64,000 nucleotides of DNA, from assembly GCF_030864355.1 (NCBI RefSeq), contig NC_083393.1, forward strand, positions 186,001-250,000, in the 5' to 3' direction. The translations under genes and the position numbers were made by a program. Shown in pieces: positions 1 to 9,862 of this stretch. Under the pieces are notes generated by a model. It did no database searches, was not told the DNA's origin, and saw nothing but the letters and a program-made list of their open reading frames with translations. Each line of letters starts with the position of its first letter. Within the stretch, counting starts at the first letter, position 1. The DNA is from Cutaneotrichosporon cavernicola. Taxonomy: Eukaryota; Basidiomycota; Tremellomycetes; Trichosporonales; Trichosporonaceae.

Positions 1-264
1 GGGGCCTGTAAAGCCTCTGGCGTCGCAGCCGTTTAGGTACACTGCTATCGCCGGTGTTTGGGTACGCGGGTCATGGATACCTTGGTGGTCGTGTGAGCGC
101 GATTAGGACGGGACAGGACCTTGGGCTGTACAAGGCGCATCAACCGGTCCTGCGGGTACCTTGTGTCTGCCAGCCTTGCTAGGTTTGTCTCGCCGAGCTG
201 CCGGATCCAAGCTGCAACATGTACACGGAGCTCCTCACTCGTTCCACACCCGCGCTAACCCCAG

Positions 265-417
265 TGCTTCGCCAAGTGCGTCACGCGCCCCGGCCCCTCC
301 CTCGCGGGGTCCGAGGAGCGCTGCCTCTCCCAGTGCATGCAGCTGTACATGGCGGCATTTGACAAGATCTCGCAGACCTACGTCACGCGGATCAGCAAGG
401 AGGGCCGCAAGCAATAG
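265..417 (+). CDS. TIM13: Mitochondrial import chaperone Tim13, last exon only
   Basis: This is the 3' exon of a small TIM chaperone that, with Tim8, escorts hydrophobic inner-membrane proteins through the mitochondrial intermembrane space. The exon opens directly after a CTAACCCCAG acceptor ending at 264. It encodes CFAKC and then CLSQC, the twin CX3C motifs that form two disulfides. Between them lie a Pro-Gly and a Ser-Leu-x2-Ser-Glu stretch typical of Tim13 rather than Tim8, Tim9 or Tim10. It ends in a basic tail with a TAG stop at 415-417. I could not find the N-terminal exon in bases 1-264, so it probably lies left of the window. The gene converges on RRP1, with 55 bp between the stops. 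The identity comes from motif spacing and is fairly secure. Confidence 0.85.
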   Translation, partial: CFAKCVTRPGPSLAGSEERCLSQCMQLYMAAFDKISQTYVTRISKEGRKQ

Positions 418-472
418 TGTCTAGATGTGTAGATATGCATCTGTCTATATGTCTCCCATCTCCTCTCGCCCC

Positions 473-1559
473 CTACTCGTCGTCGTCGTCCTCTGCCCGC
501 ACAAGCGCATAAAGCTTGCGGCGGTTACTCTCGATCGTGCTCTCCTGCGAAGCCTCTTCAAACATTGCGCGCAGCAGTGCCGTCCTAAGTTGCGCAGGAT
601 CCACCGCCTCGCCGTCGACCGTGCTCTTGGCCGCAATGTTCTCGTACTCGTCTCCGTCCTTGAGCCCAGCGAGAAGAGGGTTAAACACGGAGCCAACCAT
701 CCGGCTGTGGAGGGTAGCGTTCCGCGTCCGCGCAATGAGCACGATATGCGGCCGCAAAAGCTCGATAAGCGGAGCATTCTCACTTTCAGCCAGAACCTTG
801 TCCAACTCCTGGAGGTAGACGTCGCCGATATGACTGGCCAGAGACATGGGCACGCTCTTGTCCTGCCAGCTCATTGGGCCGTGTTCGCTTCCAAGGATGG
901 CGTTGATGCCCTCGACTGCTGCGTTGCTCCATCCAGCCCGAGCGGCCAGGCGGAAAGACGCGTTGACATACCGCCGGATGAGCATGTAGTACTTGTCAAT
1001 GCGGAGGCGGTCGATACCGTTCCATTCGCGCACGAGAGCGGTCCAGAACCCCCCCAGGAAGGCGAGGGAGGCGTCGAGCCGGGCGGCGTCGCGGTCGCCC
1101 GAAGTACGGGGGTTGATGCGGAGGAGGAGGTCGGCGAGTTCGGTAGCGAGGGCTTGTTGCACGAGCGGCTTGTCCGACATCCAGAAGCCTGGTGTGAGCG
1201 TGTGCGCGAGCAGATCATAAGCGAAGCGAGGGCGAGTGAGCGACGGCAAGTGATGAGCGACGTGCAGTGCAGCCCAACTCGCCATTTCGCCATCTCGCAC
1301 AGCCTGGAATTCAAAAGTGCTCACAGTAAAACAACCCCTTCCACAACTTTGCCATCTCCTTGTCCTCGAGACGGGTATACCCTCCCTCGCCCTCATCTCC
1401 CTCCCCTCCAGCCGACAAGAACGCTGTAAGATTACGCACGGCCAGGTCCCGCACGCTCTTATCCGTATGCGCGAGCTGCTTGCCGAACGGAACGACAGCC
1501 TCGGTTTGCGGCTCTGCGCGCTCCTTGCCCTTTCCTTTGCCGGTCTTTTTTGGTGCCAT
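473..1559 (-). CDS. RRP1: Ribosomal RNA processing protein 1 (Rrp1/Nop52)
   Basis: Nucleolar protein needed for pre-rRNA processing and 60S subunit assembly. Exon 1 is 1325-1559 and exon 2 is 473-1188, joined across a 136-nt intron; the sum gives 316 aa. The chosen ATG at 1559 starts MAPKKTGKGKGK, a lysine-rich N-terminus. The Nop52 core follows: FGKQLAHTDKSVRDLAVRNL, then LWKGLFYC joined by the splice to FWMSDKPLVQQ, one of the best conserved blocks of the family. That junction is what fixes the intron. The C-terminus is acidic (EDDDDE). The length of 316 aa fits compact fungal Rrp1. An upstream in-frame ATG at 1637 would add 26 residues of low-complexity sequence and looks less likely. Confidence 0.9.
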
Positions 1560-2198
1560 TTGTATTGGAGTGGTATTGATGTTGATGTTGGTGTTGGTTG
1601 CTATGGTGGGTCCAGATTGGGGTTGACAAGTTGACAACTTTTGGGGTCACGTGATGCGGTGGATGCGGGGGTGGAGGTGGAGGGTGGGGGAATCGATTGT
1701 TAACATGGGATACTGCTTGTCCTCGCTCGCTAACCGCATGTCTAGCAAGATAACCTACCACTCAACATACTTGGAGCCCTCGGCCTGCGTGAGCACTTGT
1801 TGGTGAGAGTGAGGGAACCAGTCTTTATCCGACTAATTCACGCATCAAGGGTCGTGAAGGAGCATTCCGTCCCATCGCGGTGCTGACAGCGATGGTTACT
1901 GTGCAGCACTGTGCCAAAAACTATCTGATCGGGCATCTAACATGTCGCAACACGGGACATGGGACAAGGAGCCGCCGAACTAAGCGGCTGCTACATTCAG
2001 GTTTGAATCGCCGCTGCAACATAGGCGACTTGATTTGCGCAGCTGATATCACCCGCACCTTGCCTGCACCATCTACTCCCCAACCACCCTCCCTCTCATC
2101 GACCTGATCGACCCCTTCCACATCCACATTAAGCCATTAATCTGATCAAACGGTTGAGACACGGTTCCTCGACACGCCTTTTTCAAACAAGTTGAGCC
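1560..2198. other. Intergenic stretch upstream of RRP1 and the tRNA gene
   Basis: No gene could be supported here. It should hold the RRP1 promoter (reading left) and the 5' flank of the tRNA gene. A G-rich, GGTGG-type low-complexity patch lies near 1660-1690. Open frames present are short and have no recognisable domain. Confidence 0.5.
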
Positions 2199-2294
2199 GG
2201 CGAAGTAGCCAAGAGGTCAAAGGCGCTACATTTAGGCTCTCCTTGCATCTTACCTGTAGTCTTCGGTTCGCGAGTTCGAATCTCGTCTTCGTCA
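2199..2294 (+). tRNA. tRNA-Leu, anticodon UAG, with a 17-nt intron
   Basis: A complete class II cloverleaf can be folded by eye. The acceptor stem pairs 2199-2205 with 2287-2293 (one G-U), discriminator A at 2294. The D stem is GCC/GGC (2208-2210 with 2222-2224). The anticodon stem is CTACA (2226-2230) with TGTAG (2255-2259), the loop carries TAG at 2233-2235, and a canonical tRNA intron at 2237-2253 starts one base after the anticodon. A variable arm at about 2260-2269 and a T arm with TTCGAAT loop (2275-2281) follow. UAG reads CUA/CUG leucine codons. The T-rich stretch near 2312-2318 could serve as a weak RNA polymerase III terminator. Confidence 0.88.
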
Positions 2295-3965
2295 GTCCGC
2301 TGTTCGCGGTGTTTGCTTCTTTTGGTTTGGTGCAGGGATTCCCCAAGGAGAGGGGGGGTAAGGGAAGGTTGTCGCCTAGCCCAGTCTTGTCTCTGCTCTT
2401 GCAGACGTGGCAAGGATAGTAGGTTCTTGATTCTTGATCCTTGAACATGAGCGTCCCTGGGCATCTCATGGCGGCTCCCCACGATTACAGCATGGCCATA
2501 TGGTCGTATGGCAATGAGACAGGAAAAGGATCAGGCCGTGGACGTGGGACTGGTCCTCTTGGGCGGGCTGCCGTGGCATTCGACGTTTTTTTGACGTTAG
2601 TGTGGAACGCGCACGGCAACGAACATGGCGGCGGACATGAGGGGCCTATGAGAGCTAACTCCTAACTGAATCATTTCGGGACAGGCCTTGGTCGCTGGGC
2701 GATGGTCGACATGAAATGGGACACGAATGACGGCATGAAACTATGTCGCCCATTTGGCCTGGGCCAGGGGTAGGGGTTGATGGACTGGTGCATGAGGGGT
2801 TAGTTGTTAATAGTAGTTTGTAGTAAGTATTAGTTAGTATTAGTTAGTCATTACTGGTTCGAGTCAGGGATGACTTGGACGCGTCGAATTCAGTTGACAT
2901 GGACATTGATACCATCCCATCCACCGTTGCTCTAACTGGTCGTTGGCCATTACCCCGTTTTGCGCTCCCTGGCTGGCTTGGGAACGCCAGATTGAAAAGC
3001 TGGAAACTGACCACTTGGCTGGACAAAGAGAGACAGACCGACAGACTGACAGACCGCCCTACCCATCAAGCCCCACCCTGGCGTTGAATAGACTCCTCTT
3101 GCCCGCCATCCCAGCAGTCCATCCAGCGCCAAGAGTCAAGCTCTACTCTGTGGTAAGAGCCTATATCATCCACCAATGGCCCTCCCGAGCTTACCTCGCG
3201 AAGCTGGAGAAAAGACTGAGAGCTTGAGGTCAGTGCGACCCCCGCAATGTGCACGCCCGGGCACTCGCAACCTCTCGCACTAGACGGGTACGCGTATCCC
3301 TAGATTGTTCTCTTCTGCACATTCCCGCTTCTTGGACTTCCTTCTAGTACTAGTCACGTATTTTTTTTTACGAGCATCAACATGAGTGCCATCATCATCC
3401 CCAAGAATGCCGTACGTGCAATGTTCGGAAAGGTTATACTTTTACCTCTCAATTCAATCTCTACTTGTTGCTTTCCATTCTCAGCTCAAAAGACAAGCCG
3501 TACGACGTGACTCAACCAGGTGGGGGGGGCCAGGTACACGTAACCTGAAGCCGTAGTTCAGGGCACAGTTGTCATACCTGGACGCGTTCCAGGACCCAGG
3601 TACTCAGGATCCAAGGTGGAGACAGGGATTTGCGACTGAATGGGTTTGTCCCTGGGACTATGGTCCAGTTGAGAAAGAGTAAAGGATAGATGAGAGCGCG
3701 TTGTGCTATCAAGCTCTTCATCCTCTTCGTCTTCCTCGTCGTCGTCGTTGGTGTCAACCTTCACACTCGCTCTTGTCACTCTTTCTTTACGCTCTCTGTT
3801 TCTCTTCCACTTCCCTCCTCTCCTCTCGTCTCTTCTACCCTTCTCCCAAACCCTCGTCTCCTCTCGCCTTCCTGCCGCAATCTATCCGACAACTGTATCC
3901 TACCTACCAACCTCCCTCGCTCTCGGACATTCTTACCACCCCGTCTCACCATCATCAGCAGCTCC
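2295..3965. other. Gene-poor region between tRNA-Leu and the Axl2-like leader
   Basis: I see no supported protein gene. Landmarks are TTAGTTAGTATTAGTTAG repeats near 2800-2850, a short A/T tract at 3361-3370, and a 44-codon open frame starting at 3382 without recognisable features. From about 3700 the top strand becomes strongly pyrimidine-rich (TCTTC/CTCC), as expected for a core promoter or transcribed leader of the next gene. Confidence 0.45.
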
Positions 3966-4948
3966 GTAAGTATATCATGTGGAGACCGACCACTGGGCTC
4001 TCTCAACGTGGATAGATCGTCCATTCCTTGGGCAAGCTTGCCAGGCGACGGCACAGAACGTTGCGTCACTACGTTAGCCAGCCTGGATGAAGACTTCCTC
4101 TGGCCAGAGGTGGTCGCTATCCAGGCCATCCAACTCCTGCAGTCGCTTCTCGCTATCGACATGATGACCTCGTGCACTCTGTCGCAGGAATCCATCCCAA
4201 CCAGCTCACGGCACCTTCCATCCCCTCCCTTCCCCACGCCGCATCCCCGCTGACTTTCAGACCTGGACACTGCCCTCCGTCACCATATCCTCTGTCATCC
4301 ACGCCTGTGTGAGTCCATCCACCGTCTCTCCCAATCCCATCCGCTGACACGCAGCCCGCGTAACCCAGCACATCTGCTGGTCAATCCAACCACAGCGTGA
4401 GTCTATTTCTTGCGCATGGTGTGACCTGTGCCTCCATTCCAAGCATTACAAGACGCAGATAGCGACATCGCTGCTGTCGATGCCTGCGTGATGACCCAGA
4501 AATGAGTCCAATCGATGGCAGAGACGCGCCATGAGCCCCCGGACGTGGAGTCGGTGTCGGATTTTGCATCCCGGCACCTATCCGACATTCCACCGATTTT
4601 TGGCGGTGGCGCCGGTGTGAATAGGAACTGGAACACTTTGCCAGGTAGACTGGCCGTGACGGAACCCTAGTCACGCCGGCTCGATGCCGGCACGGCGCGT
4701 CGGATACGGCGTCCTCTTCCCGGTTTGCACTGCCCAGTCGTGACTAGTCGAGTGGATTGAGGCCTGGTCTCATCATCAACCATGCCCGGCGTCACCAAAT
4801 TCTCCGCTGTCCCGATTACCTGTGCTGGTCCAGTCTTGGGAACGGAGGTGTGACTTACCCGCCCTGCTGTTCCCGCGCGTTACTACCCCCTAGTCACACC
4901 TCCCCACTCTGTTTCATACAACCAACTGACGCGCAGCTGGCCAACGCT
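3966..4948 (+). promoter_or_regulatory. Probable spliced 5' leader of the Axl2-like gene
   Basis: Several consensus intron edges occur in order on the plus strand with no open frame running through the exons between them. Donor GTAAGT at 3966 can pair with acceptor CTGACTTTCAG ending at 4260. Donor GTGAGT at 4309 pairs with CTGACACGCAG ending at 4354 (46 nt). Donor GTGAGT at 4397 can pair with an acceptor ending at 4458. A final CTGACGCGCAG ends at 4935, 13 bases before the ATG. This suggests an untranslated leader of about 1 kb with at least three or four introns. It is inferred only from splice motifs. Confidence 0.5.
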
Positions 4949-7711
4949 ATGCGTTGCGTCCTCGCTCTCATCCTCACCCTACTGGGCCTGCTCTCGATCG
5001 TGAGGGCAGCGCCACGGATCGCGATCACTCTTTCGTCGCAGCAACCACCAGTCGCACGCGTCGGCGAGGACTTTGTCTTCTCAATCCTCCCGGGCTCGTT
5101 CGCCTCCAACTCTACGGTGACTTACGCCGCGTCCACGCAGTCACAATGGCTCCAGTTCTCACCCGCCAACCCGTCGTTCTACGGCAAGCCTAGCGCCGCA
5201 GATGTCGGCGAGCACAACGTCACGCTCACTGCCACGGACGCCACAGGCACGGCCAACTCGACGTTTACGTTGATCGTGTCCAACTACTCGGCGCCGATCC
5301 TCGCCATGGACTTTGCCAAGCAGATGGCCGACCCTAAGCTGGCTGATATTGCTAGCGCAAAGGTCATGCCTGGGGGTAATGGCGTGTCGGTGCTCCCGTA
5401 CTGGTCCTTTGCTCTCGGCTGGAACGGCAACATGTTCAAGCGCCCCGATTCGAACGGCAACGGCAACCTGTTCTACTCGGCCCATGTCCGCGGCACCACT
5501 GGCCTCCCGGACTGGCTCACGTGGTCGAACACGACGTTCACCTTCAACGGCGTTGCCCCGGCTAATGGATCATACGATGTCGTCGTGACAGCCACCGACT
5601 ACTGGAACTACACAGCCGCATCGTCGTCGTTTGTCTTCTCGGTCGGCGACGGTGCAGTCGTCGAAAACTCGAAAGCTTGGCCCGGCATCAAGACTACCGC
5701 CCGCAGTTATGTCAACCACTCTCTCGACCTCTCGGGGATGCTGCTCAACGGCGACAAGCTCGATGCAGCCAACGTCGAGGCTACTCCCGACCTCACGAAC
5801 GTCAAGTGGCTGTCATACGACAAGACTACGCGCACCATCTCTGGTACGACCCCAGACTCGCTCGTCAATGGCACGATGGCTCCGTTTAACATCCCCGTGA
5901 CTCTCTCCTCTGCCAACACCTCCAACACACTCTCCTACGTCTCATATCTCAACGTCACCGTCGTCCCCTACGCCTTTACCGCTTTCCAGCTCCCAACGAC
6001 CAACGTCTCGGCCGGACAGACTTTCCAGTTCGACATTTCCCAGTTCGTTGTTAACAAGACATCCACCGCGTCCATCAACGCGACTGTCGTCCCCGCCGAA
6101 GCAGCTGCCTGGCTGCTGTACCACCCTGACAACTACACCCTTGTTGGCGCCCCGCCCATCAACATCACCTACACTTCCATGAATATTACCTACGTGGCTG
6201 AGACGGACGGCACGGTTTCATCTACCAACGTGCTTATGCCCATCGATGGTGTCACCGGTCCGCAGGGTGATGGTGAGCCTGCTCCCATCCCCAACGCTCC
6301 CAAGAACGGCGGTCTCTCGCAGAAGAACAAGATCATCATTGGTGTTGTCGTCGGTGTCGTTGGCTTCCTCATCCTGGCCGCGCTTCTCCTCTGCTGCTGC
6401 TGCCTCCGCAAGCGCAGGGCAGGGGCGAGTGAAGGGCCCTATGGCAACAAGGAGGGTACGCCCGAGACGTTAGTCAACACACCCAACGGCAAGAAGTCGC
6501 TGCAAAGCAACGGTGTCAGCCCGGCCAAGATGAGCGACAGCCCGCGTCAGTACATCAAGGGTCTCTTTGGCACCGTCCACGAGCCCTCGCTCCCGACTCT
6601 CAACAGCAAGGACTCGGCGTTCCACTCGTCGCGTCCTGCGTCCAACAACAGCTCGTTCATGGGGGCCGGTGAGCTCATTGCTGCCGCCGGTCCCAACGAC
6701 CGCCACCAACGCCTCTCCGAGTTTACTCAGTCTGCTCCCAGTGCTGAGTCACTGGCCAGCTGGGAGTCACGGCCGTCCATACACTGGTCTGGCGAGAACG
6801 AGTACCTTGAGCCGTTATACGAGAGCGAGGGCTTTGACGCCTTGTCACCAACGCCCGAGTCGATTGCGCCAACGCCCACTGAGGCTGAAGCTTCGCAGCT
6901 CGCAACTCCCACTTTCGGACCCACGCTCGCCGTCGGCTCGTCGTCTGACACCCAGCGCTCCAGGACAAGCCCCACAACCCACTATGTTCATGGACCCGAG
7001 GGAGACGTCCCACGCCCCCGCGCCGGCTTTGTCCCCAGCTACCCGCGCTGGATCAACAAGGGTGACCGAGTCCCGCCACTCTCGTCCGATGACGTATCGC
7101 TCTACTTCTCCGAGTTTGACAATGAGAACTCGAACCGCAACCTTGTCACCTCGCGATCATTAACTGCGTCCCGCTCCCTCGACTCGTTTGCGGGTCAGGG
7201 CTCGGAGATTGTCGGTACGGGCTCTGGCTCGCGCCTGTCGCGCAACTCGCAGTCTGTGAACAGCAACGCGTGGTGGAAGGGCTCGAACATGTCCTCTCTC
7301 CTTGCCCGTTCAGACGACAGCTACTCTGGCGACGCAGTGGTGGCAACAGCCCAGCGCCAGAGCCTCGACACGCAGCGTTCGTCGCTGCTCCCGAACGAGG
7401 TCATCGACTTTACGCACCGCGACCGCGACCTCGACGTCGACGCGTCCCCTCTCACCGGAGGACCCAGCCCTGCGATCTCAGCACAAGCCGTGACGCCCAC
7501 GACGCCCGACCGGCCCCTGTCGTACCTCGTGGTCCCGAGCTACGTGCACCCGATGTACAGCCCGCCGAAGAATTCGTCTCCGCGCCGGCACTCGTCTTCA
7601 CGGCGGATGCAGGCGCGCGCGTCACCAACCCCGACGAGAGACCACATCCTTCGCGGGGAGCCATCCGTCGAGGTCGTGTACTCGGCCCCGCTGAGCGGGC
7701 AGGCTCTCTAG
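4949..7711 (+). CDS. AXL2: Axl2-like plasma-membrane polarity glycoprotein with cadherin-like repeats
   Basis: A 920-aa single-pass type I membrane protein. The ATG at 4949 gives a clean signal peptide (MRCVLALILTLLGLLSIVRA). An upstream in-frame ATG at 4757 would bury that peptide and was rejected. The ectodomain (about residues 21-455) carries two to three cadherin-like (CADG/dystroglycan-type) modules with the pattern W-L-x-F-x-P...GxP...VTLTATD, and many N-x-S/T sites. One transmembrane helix lies near residues 462-484, followed by Cys-Cys-Cys-Cys and a basic stop-transfer stretch. The roughly 430-residue cytoplasmic tail is rich in Ser/Pro. In yeast, Axl2/Bud10 marks axial bud sites; in filamentous fungi it acts at septation. 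Orthology rests on architecture, so the exact role here is inferred. No introns occur in the coding part. Confidence 0.78.
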   Translation: MRCVLALILTLLGLLSIVRAAPRIAITLSSQQPPVARVGEDFVFSILPGSFASNSTVTYAASTQSQWLQFSPANPSFYGKPSAADVGEHNVTLTATDATGTANSTFTLIVSNYSAPILAMDFAKQMADPKLADIASAKVMPGGNGVSVLPYWSFALGWNGNMFKRPDSNGNGNLFYSAHVRGTTGLPDWLTWSNTTFTFNGVAPANGSYDVVVTATDYWNYTAASSSFVFSVGDGAVVENSKAWPGIKTTARSYVNHSLDLSGMLLNGDKLDAANVEATPDLTNVKWLSYDKTTRTISGTTPDSLVNGTMAPFNIPVTLSSANTSNTLSYVSYLNVTVVPYAFTAFQLPTTNVSAGQTFQFDISQFVVNKTSTASINATVVPAEAAAWLLYHPDNYTLVGAPPINITYTSMNITYVAETDGTVSSTNVLMPIDGVTGPQGDGEPAPIPNAPKNGGLSQKNKIIIGVVVGVVGFLILAALLLCCCCLRKRRAGASEGPYGNKEGTPETLVNTPNGKKSLQSNGVSPAKMSDSPRQYIKGLFGTVHEPSLPTLNSKDSAFHSSRPASNNSSFMGAGELIAAAGPNDRHQRLSEFTQSAPSAESLASWESRPSIHWSGENEYLEPLYESEGFDALSPTPESIAPTPTEAEASQLATPTFGPTLAVGSSSDTQRSRTSPTTHYVHGPEGDVPRPRAGFVPSYPRWINKGDRVPPLSSDDVSLYFSEFDNENSNRNLVTSRSLTASRSLDSFAGQGSEIVGTGSGSRLSRNSQSVNSNAWWKGSNMSSLLARSDDSYSGDAVVATAQRQSLDTQRSSLLPNEVIDFTHRDRDLDVDASPLTGGPSPAISAQAVTPTTPDRPLSYLVVPSYVHPMYSPPKNSSPRRHSSSRRMQARASPTPTRDHILRGEPSVEVVYSAPLSGQAL

Positions 7712-8248
7712 GCGCTGGCGTCTATTGTATCTCTTGGACTGGGCATCTGGGCATCTGGGTGGCAGGCCACCGCCGACTGCGTCGGCTCATCTACTCTACA
7801 CTTGGGTTAGTATCTTGTCGCGTGCGGGCATGGACACTGGACTTGGCACTGTAGCATTATAGCATGGCATGGATAGATGGGATGGGTTGGTGGTTGGGCG
7901 GGATGGAGAACAATGCCGTGAGGGGATATCATGCGGATGGCTGTCACAGTGTTGTCCAGGCTGTAATGTAAACAGGGCCTGGGCCTGGATGTCTTCGGGA
8001 GTGGAGAATTTGGGCACCCTGTAGACTGGCAGATGTTTCTCACCGGCGACTGTGTCATCCATTTTGATTTATGAACAGCGCTGTGATGTCCACACATCTG
8101 TGAGCCATCCCGCGCACGTGTCCACTTGGAGAACAGGCATGGGAGAATACATAACCAAGGCGCCAGCGCCTACATGGGACACAGCTACACTACGCGTACC
8201 TAGACAGACTCTACACCAAGCCTACAAGACGCAGACGCCGACGCAGCC
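7712..8248. other. Convergent 3' flanks of the Axl2-like and DUF7598-type genes
   Basis: Nothing gene-like is seen. It should contain both polyadenylation regions. Open frames on either strand are short and lack domain features. Confidence 0.5.
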
Positions 8249-9487
8249 CTAGACCAGCCGCCGGCCATCCAGCTCGAGCGGCCGAGAAATCGTCGGCCCC
8301 TCACGCGCCTTCCACGCTCCCCATCGTGTCGACCGGACGCTCTCCCACGAAAACCGATTAGGCTGTGCCATCACGGTCGGTGCGACGGTTGGTGCGGGAG
8401 TGTTCTGTGAATAAAAGCTTGGGCCCGACGCCTCGGTCGCACTCCGCGCCTTCCACTCTTTCACCGCATCATGTACGCCACTCCCCGCCTTCCACTCTTT
8501 CACCGCATCATGTACGCCACTGCCCACCTGCCAAGCTGTTGCGATTGCCTTTGTCTGCGGCGTGACTTGTGCCACGTTTTCCCAGCTCAAACCGCGTGTA
8601 ATCTTGGCTTTTTCCCGCATGAATATGCCTACAAGGATATTGGAGATGGCGACGATGAAGAGGAGCCACGCGGAGACTTGGGGGAAGAGACGACAGTGGT
8701 GGGAGAGGACGGAGGAGGCGATCAGGGCCTGGAGAACGCCCAGGAGACCAAGGCCATAGTCGGGGCCTAACATCGGGATGTAGGCGGTGAACAGGATGCG
8801 GGGGAGCGTCGTCTCGGAGAGAATGAGGATGGTGGTTTCGAAAAGAATGAAGATCCGAGAGAGGACGGACCAGAATGTGCCTCCGGCTTGGGAGGGGACG
8901 GAGGAGGACGTGTAGTAGTCGCAAGTGGGGTGGGGGGGCGTGGTGGAGGTGGTGGGGGAGGGGGAGGGGGAGGGGGAGGCAGAGGAGGCAGGGGAGACCT
9001 CAGCGAACATCTTGGCGTCGGATAACGCGTCCACGCTCGGCATCTTTACAACCCCATCATACCACGCAGAGACGACCTCGCGCGACGCCATCTTGAGTTT
9101 GGGCGAGTTAGTCGGGGTGGTAATGGCGGTGGTCGTGGTCGTAGTGGTCGTCGTCGTCGTCGTCGTGACTGAAACTGAACCCGCCGTGGCCTGCTGGTAG
9201 ACGGGGACGATGAGGACGCGGCGCTTGTCCAGGGGGCTTGGGGAAGGCGAAGGAGCCTTGGCGGCCTTGACGGCCTTGATGTCGCTTGCGTTAGTACATC
9301 AGACGGTGGTAAATGGTCGGGGTTGAGATTTCCCCCATTGAGGTCTTGACTCGAACCCAATGAATCGCACTCACTCGACAATCGTCACGACAGTTGCTGC
9401 AAATACTAGGACCAGCGCAATGATGCTCAGTGCGCGCAGGGCGTTGAGGCCCAGGAAGAGTGGCCCGCGGGTAGGGAGGATGCCCAT
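8249..9487 (-). CDS. DUF7598-type fungal membrane protein
   Basis: A 382-aa protein from two exons (9375-9487 and 8249-9284, 90-nt intron). The first exon gives MGILPTRGPLFLGLNALRAL and continues as a hydrophobic helix ending TIV. Across the splice it runs into DDIKAVKAAK, the hallmark opening of a fungal four-helix family annotated as DUF7598. A Thr-rich linker follows (GTCGT/GTGGTC repeat near 9135-9165). Three further membrane helices lie at about residues 140-225. The C-terminus is cytoplasmic in prediction and includes a perfect tandem duplication of a 13-residue segment beginning GSGVHDAVKEW. Function is unknown. The reading frame across the intron is exact; the family name is from recall of the N-terminal pattern. 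Confidence 0.75.
8441..8518 (-). repeat. Tandem duplication of a 39-bp coding unit
   Basis: Two adjacent 39-bp units (8441-8479 and 8480-8518) differ at one base near their start. They encode GSGVHDAVKEWKA twice in frame within the C-terminal tail of the membrane protein at 8249-9487. The near identity points to a recent in-frame duplication. Confidence 0.95.
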
Positions 9488-9862
9488 GTTGCTGGGTTGT
9501 GAACGGGTTGGATGGGCAAGTGTGGGATGTGGGTTAGTGGTGAGGTGGGAGCGGGTCAGCTTATATCCTCTTCAGAACAGGCCGCGTTTACTCAGTGCAA
9601 TGACGGAGCGACAGCGAGGTCCATTGTCCCGCCATGTGATGGAGTATGATGGGTATGATGGGTATGACAATGGGGGAGACAAAGATGGTACAGTATCGAC
9701 AATCACTGATCAGTATGGTCAGAGGCCCCATCCCAGACCCGGATCGTCGGGGCTATGAACAGTGTCAGTACTCCCAGTCTATTGTATTACATCGGCCAAC
9801 AATACACCTCCGTTCTGCCTCCCAACGCGGTGCAGACTACCTCATCGACACTCGCCCTCGCC
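9488..9862. other. Short spacer between DDB1 and the DUF7598-type gene
   Basis: Holds the DDB1 3' flank and the promoter of the minus-strand membrane gene. A short ATGGGTATG repeat lies near 9640-9670. No gene is seen. Confidence 0.5.

Noticed and set aside
425..1429. Long plus-strand open frame opposite RRP1
   Set aside because: It mirrors the RRP1 coding region on the other strand and has no domain; RRP1 motifs are clear on the minus strand.
2847..2880. GGTTCGAGTC resembling a tRNA T arm
   Set aside because: No acceptor, D or anticodon stem can be folded around it.
3382..3516. Short frame starting MSAIIIPKNA with a GTACGT donor-like site
   Set aside because: The reading continues only 44 codons or splices into a short meaningless tail; no homology features.
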